Assembly (NCBI GenBank): GCA_017651345.1
Contig: JAGCDD010000015.1
Coordinates: 1-33,033, forward strand
Source: Bacteroidales bacterium
GTDB lineage: Bacteria > Bacteroidota > Bacteroidia > Bacteroidales > UBA3824
Reading direction: 5' to 3'
Length of the DNA stretch: 33,033 bases
Position numbers and translations under genes: made by a program. The notes under the pieces were generated by a model. It did not search any database and was not told the DNA's origin. It was given only the letters and a program-made list of their open reading frames with translations. Positions 31,884 through 33,033 of this stretch are shown piece by piece (position 1 is the first letter of the stretch; every line of letters begins with the position of its first letter).

Positions 31884-31900
31884 TGTTCCCGATGGGAACA
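31884..31900. repeat. Palindrome 2, TGTTCCC-GAT-GGGAACA
   Basis: Perfect seven-base stem with the same GAT loop and the shared core TCCCGATGGGA, centred 51 bases after palindrome 1. It ends five bases before the -33 position of the barrel promoter. Confidence 0.85.
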
Positions 31901-31904
31901 TAGA

Positions 31905-31936
31905 CTTGCACATTGTTTTTTCCCACTCTAACTTTG
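31905..31936 (+). promoter_or_regulatory. Bacteroidota promoter for the 31962 barrel gene
   Basis: CTTG (31905-31908), 20 bases, TAACTTTG (31929-31936). The -7 box is exact and the -33 differs at one base. The ATG follows 25 bases later. Palindrome 2 directly abuts it upstream. Confidence 0.7.
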
Positions 31937-31961
31937 CAGCGAACTTTTAAAACTTAAAAAC

Positions 31962-32555
31962 ATGAAAATAAAAACGATAATATTAGCAGCCGCTATTATA
32001 GCAACAACAGGCGCGATGACAGATGCATCGGCACAATTTACAATTACTCCCGGAACTGCAATCAGATTCGGATATAATTTTACCACTATTGAAGGTACTG
32101 CGGTTAGTGGAAAATGGAAATCAGGCTTAAATGTAGGTGTTACCACAGACAAACCACTTTTTAGAAACATAGTAACGAGATACGGTGTGTATCTTTCGTT
32201 AAAAGGGTTTCATAAATATTGTGGACAAGATGAATATTATAAATGCAATTACAACTACTTAGAAGTTCCGATTCTCGCTGTATATCAAAAAGCTATAGGA
32301 AACAAATATAAGTTAGAATTGCAAGTTGGTCCTTATTTTTCATACGGATTATTTGGAAAATCTGAATCTCCATGCTACAACCAAAAGTATAAAACCTTTG
32401 ACGAATATAAACGATTCGATTGGGGTGCTAATGCCGGATTTGGAATTAATATTTCACATTTTTACATAGGTTCATCGTATGACTTCGGTTTTGTAAGTAT
32501 TATTCATCATGCTCTAAATCATTGCATTATGGCTAATGTAGGATATGTTTTCTAA
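31962..32555 (+). CDS. Outer-membrane beta-barrel protein (OMP_b-brl_2/PorT type)
   Basis: Encodes 197 residues with a signal peptide (MKIKTIILAAAIIATTGAMTDASAQ). The strands alternate as in small OMP_b-brl_2 barrels: 'FRFGYNF'-like 'IRFGYNFTTIEG', 'SGLNVGVTTDKP', 'YGVYLSLKGF', 'YLEVPILAVYQ' (the 'YLEIPLLA' signature of the family), 'YKLELQVGPYFSYGLFG', 'WGANAGFGINI', 'FYIGSSYDFGF' and a terminal 'IMANVGYVF' ending in Phe. It is in the outer membrane; its function is unknown. A strong terminator follows, and a second barrel gene of similar kind lies 160 bases downstream. Confidence 0.85.
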   Translation: MKIKTIILAAAIIATTGAMTDASAQFTITPGTAIRFGYNFTTIEGTAVSGKWKSGLNVGVTTDKPLFRNIVTRYGVYLSLKGFHKYCGQDEYYKCNYNYLEVPILAVYQKAIGNKYKLELQVGPYFSYGLFGKSESPCYNQKYKTFDEYKRFDWGANAGFGINISHFYIGSSYDFGFVSIIHHALNHCIMANVGYVF

Positions 32556-32585
32556 CAAACTATAAATTAATAAATTAAATCACTC

Positions 32586-32623
32586 AGTTTCCCTGCCAAC
32601 CAACTCCGCAGGGAAACTTTTTA
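32586..32623 (+). terminator. Rho-independent terminator after the 31962 barrel gene
   Basis: AGTTTCCCTGC (32586-32596) and GCAGGGAAACT (32608-32618) form a perfect 11-base stem with an 11-base loop, followed by T. Confidence 0.9.
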
Positions 32624-32666
32624 TAAAATTTTACACTAAATTAAACAATATCAATAAAAATATTGA

Positions 32667-32674
32667 TAATTTTG
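32667..32674 (+). promoter_or_regulatory. Bacteroidota -7 box for the last barrel gene
   Basis: TAATTTTG matches TAnnTTTG. It is 41 bases before the ATG at 32716. The -33 region (AAAC) does not match. Confidence 0.45.
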
Positions 32675-32715
32675 CACCGTAAAACTAAAATTAATTAACA
32701 AACTAATAATAACTA

Positions 32716-33033
32716 ATGAAAAAACTGATTTTTTTAGCATTATCTTTTGCCATTCCGCTTGTATGTCAAGCACAGCAAAACCTTAATATCCGTGTAGGGT
32801 ATAACATTCCATTGGACAATTATACCAACAATAATTCTCTCAACATCCAAGGCTTTAACATTGGTGCAAACTACGATTTTATGCTGACAGAAAAATTCAG
32901 CATCCGTCCCGGATTATACTACCTAATGCAATGGCAATCAAGCAACAAAATCGGCACTACAGGAATTAATATTGCCAAAGAATTATCCAATAGCGACAAA
33001 GTTACCGCCGACAGCCGCTACCACCACTTCTAC
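32716..33033 (+). CDS. Outer-membrane beta-barrel protein, N-terminal part (cut by the window end)
   Basis: From the ATG at 32716 the frame is open for 106 codons to the window edge. A signal peptide is seen (MKKLIFLALSFAIPLVCQAQ), then strands such as 'NLNIRVGYNIPLDN', 'LNIQGFNIGANYDFML' and 'FSIRPGLYYLMQWQSS'. This is the usual start of an outer-membrane beta-barrel (OMP_b-brl type), related in kind to the 31962 gene. The rest is outside the window, so the family cannot be fixed. Confidence 0.75.
   Translation, partial: MKKLIFLALSFAIPLVCQAQQNLNIRVGYNIPLDNYTNNNSLNIQGFNIGANYDFMLTEKFSIRPGLYYLMQWQSSNKIGTTGINIAKELSNSDKVTADSRYHHFY

Noticed and set aside
1-33033. General reassignment of TAG or TAA to a sense codon
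   Set aside because: TAA, TAG and TGA all end clear genes here (for example the epimerase and dus at TAG), and only two genes show internal stops.

Overview
The window looks like a chromosomal segment of a member of the Bacteroidota, most likely order Bacteroidales. Many genes are preceded by the Bacteroidota promoter pattern TTTG, about 20 bases, then TAnnTTTG, rather than by strong Shine-Dalgarno sites. The gene families also fit: BspA-like leucine-rich repeats, DUF3791/DUF3990, AAA/DUF4143 ATPases, DUF2027-Smr, outer-membrane beta-barrels ending in an aromatic residue, and a TPR-membrane-HTH regulator. No tRNA, rRNA, CRISPR array, transposase or phage gene was seen. No gene-free stretch exceeds about 300 bases.

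Layout. Positions 1-1483 (minus) hold a tightly overlapped operon: DUF3791, then a DUF3990 ADP-ribosyltransferase-like protein, then a small protein, then a leucine-rich-repeat protein cut by the window edge. Positions 1512-5425 (minus) hold a tRNA-dihydrouridine synthase, an AAA/DUF4143 ATPase gene broken by an in-frame TAG, and an FGE-sulfatase-like secreted protein with a carboxypeptidase-regulatory-like domain inserted in it. Each of these three is headed by a copy of the same 54-base leader repeat. Positions 5445-7119 (minus) carry a secreted FISUMP-like protein and a ketopantoate-reductase-family enzyme. Positions 7234-12218 (plus) carry nudC, a small outer-membrane barrel, a DUF1846 protein and a methyl-accepting chemotaxis protein.

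Positions 12292-14684 (plus) are a two-gene nucleotide-sugar pair (dehydrogenase and non-hydrolysing 2-epimerase) that could make a UDP-HexNAc uronic acid. They converge, with an 81-base coding overlap, on a long minus-strand gene run (21874 down to 14604). That run encodes a lipoprotein broken by an in-frame TAA, a small secreted protein, a TerB-like/FHA-like/ABCG half transporter of 1055 residues, an RsiV-like lipoprotein, a methyltransferase and a GT4 glycosyltransferase. The gaps between them are 3-32 bases, so one envelope-related transcription unit is likely.

Positions 21973-29084 hold a DUF2027-Smr protein, queA, a protein joining a decayed GH3-like region to a serine beta-lactamase-like domain, and a coupled pair made of a PagL-like barrel and a GIN-domain lipoprotein. 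Positions 29171-33033 hold a lipoprotein, a membrane-spanning TPR/HTH regulator and two outer-membrane barrels. Twin palindromes lie between the regulator and the first of those barrels.

The signals I rank highest are the overlapped DUF3791-DUF3990 operon, the 54-base promoter/start repeat that brackets the broken ATPase, the TerB-ABCG envelope operon with its interrupted lipoprotein, the nested domain in the FGE-like protein, and the twin palindromes.
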